Shown here: positions 60,241 through 64,000 of the stretch, piece after piece
Layout of the letters: each line of letters opens with the position of its first letter
How positions within the stretch are numbered: the first letter of the stretch is position 1
NCBI GenBank assembly: GCA_916613615.1
Contig: OU744732.1
Span: forward strand, 59,657,227-59,721,226
Length of the DNA stretch: 64,000 nt
Origin: Steromphala cineraria
Lineage: Eukaryota; Mollusca; Gastropoda; Trochida; Trochidae
Direction of reading: 5' to 3'
The notes under the pieces: generated by a model
Databases searched by the model: none
What the model was told of the DNA's origin: nothing
What the model saw: the letters and a program-made list of their open reading frames with translations, nothing else
Made by a program: the position numbers and the translations under genes

Positions 60241-61939
60241 ATTGTAGATAGAAACATATATGATGATAAGATTGTACGTTACTATACTACGTTACATTTA
60301 CCTTGTAGCCTACATGGGAATATGTCAAGTAACAGTAACTTCGACTTAAACGATAGTTTATCATTGCAAACAGGATTTAAAAAATGTTGTAATCAATACG
60401 TAGATGTCTATTAGAGATTGAAGCTTTGTCCGAGTTTGAAATGATTATTAATATTCTAACCCTTCGTCGCAGTTTTTTTATTTTGTATTTCAGTTTTGTT
60501 TGGTTTTTAGATACTGTTACCTCAAATATGGTATTAATTAGTATTAATCGAGGGTCATTTCTCAAAATGAATATAGAAATCTGTCACTTCATTTTTGTCA
60601 AACTACAGATGATTTCCTTTGTAAGATAGAATGACATATTGATGTCATCACCTTTTACCTTTATACAAAAATAGTTTATCAATTTTCATTGCAAGAAAAC
60701 GTTTTATCAACAACATTGTGTTTCGTGTCGCAACGACACTAACTCTAATAACTCTAAACAGGCAAAGATGTGTTTTAATGCATAATTAAATGTTCAAATA
60801 CACAATCTGATTTATAAAATCTCCTGCAATTTCAGTTCATTTTCATTCATCAACGTCTTCATTGGTTTAATGTTTCTGTCCTTGTTACCTTTTTTCCCTT
60901 AACTTATTGGAAAACACAAGAAATATACAAAAAAAGGAAATGAATTTCTCTGATAATGTTTCACAATGTTAAATTAATGTTTCTTGAGTCTAATAATCTC
61001 TTTTACGCAATAAATTGCTTTATTGCATTTACGTAAAAGATGCTTTCTCCATCATGTTTCCATCTTTATTTTGATTATTTAGATAAACTCAGTTGTTTCC
61101 GAAATCGAAATAAACCATGAAACAACATGTGAATTTATTGTCATGTTGTTATTACAAAAAACGTATCTATGTGTATCATTTAGCATGTTTATTAATTCAA
61201 ACAGTTTAAAGTTTCTCAAAAGCTCAATTATTTGCTTTGCAATAGGTTGGACATGTATTTATCACTTTCTAATGTTAATGTGACTGTATGATACTGTCAA
61301 TATATGTCATTTTATAAAGGTACTGCCTGTCCTTGCAATGCACATCATCAGTCATCATACATGTATAAAAACTCAATCCAATGTTATGCGTCTTGCTCAA
61401 ATTCCTTCTGCATGACGCCATACTGTAAAGCCAGCAGTGAACTGCTTTGTTTATTTGTTTGAACGTATTTTCGAACCATTAGCCAAAACAGACTAAACTG
61501 AATAAATCAAACAAAATTCTCTCATTATGTATCAGCAATTACTTCTCTCAAAATGAATAGGAAATGTCAATGCCTGTACCAGTAAAATATAAGAGCCATT
61601 TTTTTAGTTCAATGGTTTTCATACCCTCGATCACATCTAATTGTGTATTTCTTTAAAAATCAATCTAATGTTTTCCAATGATAAACATGATAAGCAAATG
61701 TGACTCCAGCCATCAATTGTGTAACTTTTAAAAATACGATTATTTGTATAGCTCTTCCATTTTAAACTTAAATTGACATTGCATAAATGATTTGTGTCAA
61801 ACGCATGTTATGGCACATTTCAACCAGGTAAAGTCAAGTTCAATCCTCAGTTCAAGATCAGTTCAAACTGCAATGAGATGTTTTAAACTCTTTATCAAAC
61901 GCCACTACTGTTGTCTATTGCTCTTGAGTGTTCTTCATG
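60241..61939. other. Non-coding part of copy 2
   Basis: Highly similar to 44053-44871 joined to 48638-49603. Contains the empty sites of two copy-1 insertions (60238-60240 and about 61028-61031). No gene seen; the small frames occur in both copies but shift by indels. Confidence 0.55.
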
Positions 61940-62091
61940 TCAAGGCAGAAACAGGAAATCTATTGTCCCACTTCTGCCAAACGACTGCCTTTCCATGCTA
62001 ACATTTAATTTCCTCACATGATAACCAATGAATAGATGTGTGTTGAGATCGATAACCGTATGTTTACCAACCTTATTGACTGTTTGTCTGT
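61940..62091 (-). pseudogene. Block B', exon-like relic
   Basis: Copy-2 partner of 49604-49755: same CTCTGCAG acceptor, same 152-nt frame and TGA, core KHTVIDLNTH...VRKLNVSM. Mostly replacement differences from its partner. Confidence 0.4.
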
Positions 62092-64000
62092 CTGCAGAGT
62101 TGGGCTCATCATTTACTCTCGTTCAAATGAATACTACATGTAGCTGCCAAGTTTCCCAACCCTGGAATCTGTCAGACTTAATACATATCATTCATGTGTA
62201 CTTCTATAGACTACAGATCATTTAATAAACACAGATGGGGTGTGAAAGGCAGTCATATCATACGTTTCTTAGATGTATAAGTATAAATATAATTTCATCT
62301 GTTCTAGCTGTGTCAGTAGTAGCCCGGGATATCACACTGAACGTGCTTCACTCACTGGCACATACATCACTGATGTTTCTTTCATTTTATCTTTCTGATT
62401 TCCGTTATTTGCTCTGTGGAATTGCTCCATCAACGATCACACAACTGGTACAACCATGACATACTGTCCACATTAAGCTTTTAATTACAGACGATTAGTT
62501 GAATCTGTGTGTTTACGAACCTTCTCAACAGTACCAATTACAGAAAGGTTCAATGTATAGTTAAACATCAATGTTTACTGTCCTGATTGAGAAAGCTTGT
62601 TTAAGATAGAAACTGGGCTTGAGGGAACGGGTCTTTGGTTGTATACATATTCTGAGAGAATATCTCTTGTTATGAATGCGATCAAACCCTAGGAGCTTTT
62701 TCTAGAGGAAATAGGAAGTTGACTTTGTGAATTTAGTATCTATGATTGCTTTCATTCATTTATGTTTTTAACCGAAAGAAGTTTATATTCTCTCTATGTC
62801 ATGACCTTTTAAACATAATTTTAAAACAATAGCAATTCTCCAAAAGTGATACTTCTTAAAATGTCATTGCAATAAAAAGTTTTCTTTTGGAATATGCAAT
62901 AAACATAATAACAAAATGTGTACAAATCTTCCCTAAATTCATAGAAATATTGCACAGGCATTACTGTGTGATGCGAAGGAGGTCAAAAGAGTCCAGTTAA
63001 TCAGATGTAAAATACATAATCCCAAAGTATGGCCTTGTTTGTTTTGGACGTTCCATTCTCCTCAAAAAGGTGTTTTTAGGGAAATGATCCACTTGAAATG
63101 TAACCAAGATAGTTATTGAAATTCTCAAGGTTTGTTATGCCTAGGAACACGTGCAGCTCAAAAGATAAACAGTTTTTGTAGTTAATAACAAAACCAGGTC
63201 AAATTACATGAACCTGAAATGAAACACCTGCTTTCATTATCTACTCCTTACAATGTGCAAACAACGTTAACTAATAGTATAAGAGGTGCACTTGAACTTG
63301 TCCGCTTCACTTCCAATGTACAATTGTTAAATTCTTCTAAGACAGTTTGACAGATTTACATTGGTAGGTGATTTATTGACAATAATATTCAAATAGACAA
63401 CATTTTTGATGATTCACATCGTTAGTGATGAAGACTAGGCACAAGCTATACAAGCTACTATAAGACTATCTGAAGAGGAAATATCACCAATGTGACTTCT
63501 AATATTAAAAATATCAATACGAGTACAAAAACATTGTGTATAACAGATCAATACCATAGGGTTTTCAAAGAGTGATGTCATAAAGTTTTGGTACGTTTTG
63601 TAAAACATTTAAATTCTCAACAAAAGTGATATCTGGGTTGATAATATTTTTGACAATATTTATCTAATGAATTACAAACTTTAATAAACATTTATTTGTG
63701 TTTACTGTGATTACTATATCTTGTTATTACATCTGACCAGTGAAGCCAACTGCGAATAAGATATCCTTAAGACGTAATGTATCTCACGAACCAGTCACAG
63801 TGGTCAGACAGAAAGATAAGAAGCACGAGGGGGAAATAAAGACACAAGGTACAAAATATTCAATCATTTAAGAAGCTATTCAACCAAAATCAAGGATCAT
63901 TTGATTTTTCTCTTGAAATCCTTTCTATTCATACTTCATTTTCTCTAGTTATAATCAATATGAATTGCAAGAGTTTTTTTGAGCTTAACTTTCAAGAAAC
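62092..64000. other. Non-coding; end of copy 2 and flank
   Basis: Similarity to 49756-50760 fades by about 63700. The short plus frames at 62028-62225 and 62235-62459 have counterparts at 49692-50135 only because the DNA is duplicated. I see no gene. Confidence 0.45.

Larger units (their letters stand above)
55470..63700. repeat. Segmental duplication, copy 2
   Basis: Collinear with the pieces of copy 1 (23760-27718, 44050-44871, 48635-50760). It lacks the three large insertions of copy 1 but carries its own: the foldback at 55793-56244, the MITE at 58105-58403, and an extra 59090-59955 segment. The copies are in direct orientation about 32 kb apart. Confidence 0.9.

Overview
This is a 64 kb AT-rich window of an animal nuclear genome, most likely a mollusc and possibly a bivalve. 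The clues are indirect. Two elements combine a core of tandem repeats with a (GGAC)n or (GTCC)n tract, as in the 'pearl'/Helentron-like elements known from bivalves. There are also tRNA-headed SINEs whose tails end in GCGCTATATAAA, several families of short inverted-repeat elements, and no bacterial or viral gene organisation. Only one long intact gene is present, the transposase of a piggyBac element. Most other long open frames are by-products of tandem repeats.

Layout. (1) 1-14.18 kb: mostly non-coding, with a SINE (3.7-4.1 kb), a perfect hairpin (7.64 kb), two foldback elements (12.6-13.0 kb) and a few short minus-strand exon-like segments (8.5 and 11.6 kb, perhaps 10.4-10.7 kb). (2) 14.18-22.77 kb: a complete 8.59 kb piggyBac element with TTAA at both ends, 14-bp terminal inverted repeats, an intronless 659-residue transposase on the minus strand, and two large tandem arrays on either side of it whose monomers are related to each other. 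(3) 22.8-27.7 kb: the left part of a segmental duplication, with decayed exons of the same minus-strand family and a small pearl-like element at 26.0-26.9 kb. (4) 27.72-44.05 kb: a 16.3 kb element with long inverted arms, ends CACAG...CTGTG, a GCT target duplication and CCGGATA-rich subterminal repeats, which I interpret as CACTA/EnSpm-like. Its interior has nested arm copies, SINEs, foldbacks and one 227-residue open frame. (5) 44.87-48.64 kb: a compound insertion made of a retroelement tail and a pearl-like element with 24 monomers of about 145 bp that show higher-order periodicity. (6) 48.6-55.5 kb: exon relics and short inverted-repeat elements. (7) 55.5-63.7 kb: the second copy of the duplication, which lacks the insertions at 26.0, 27.7 and 44.9 kb and so shows their empty sites.

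How it fits together. The window looks like a decayed, tandemly duplicated minus-strand gene array into which unrelated transposons have inserted. Exon-like blocks A (11.6, 23.9, 50.8, 55.6 kb), B (24.6, 49.7, 57.5, 62.0 kb), C (8.5, 53.1 kb) and a hydrophobic C-terminal block (27.3, 59.0 kb) recur along it. Some keep an open frame and splice sites; others carry stops, frameshifts or lost acceptors. I could not name the protein family. The duplication makes it possible to define insertion boundaries and target duplications directly, without outside data.
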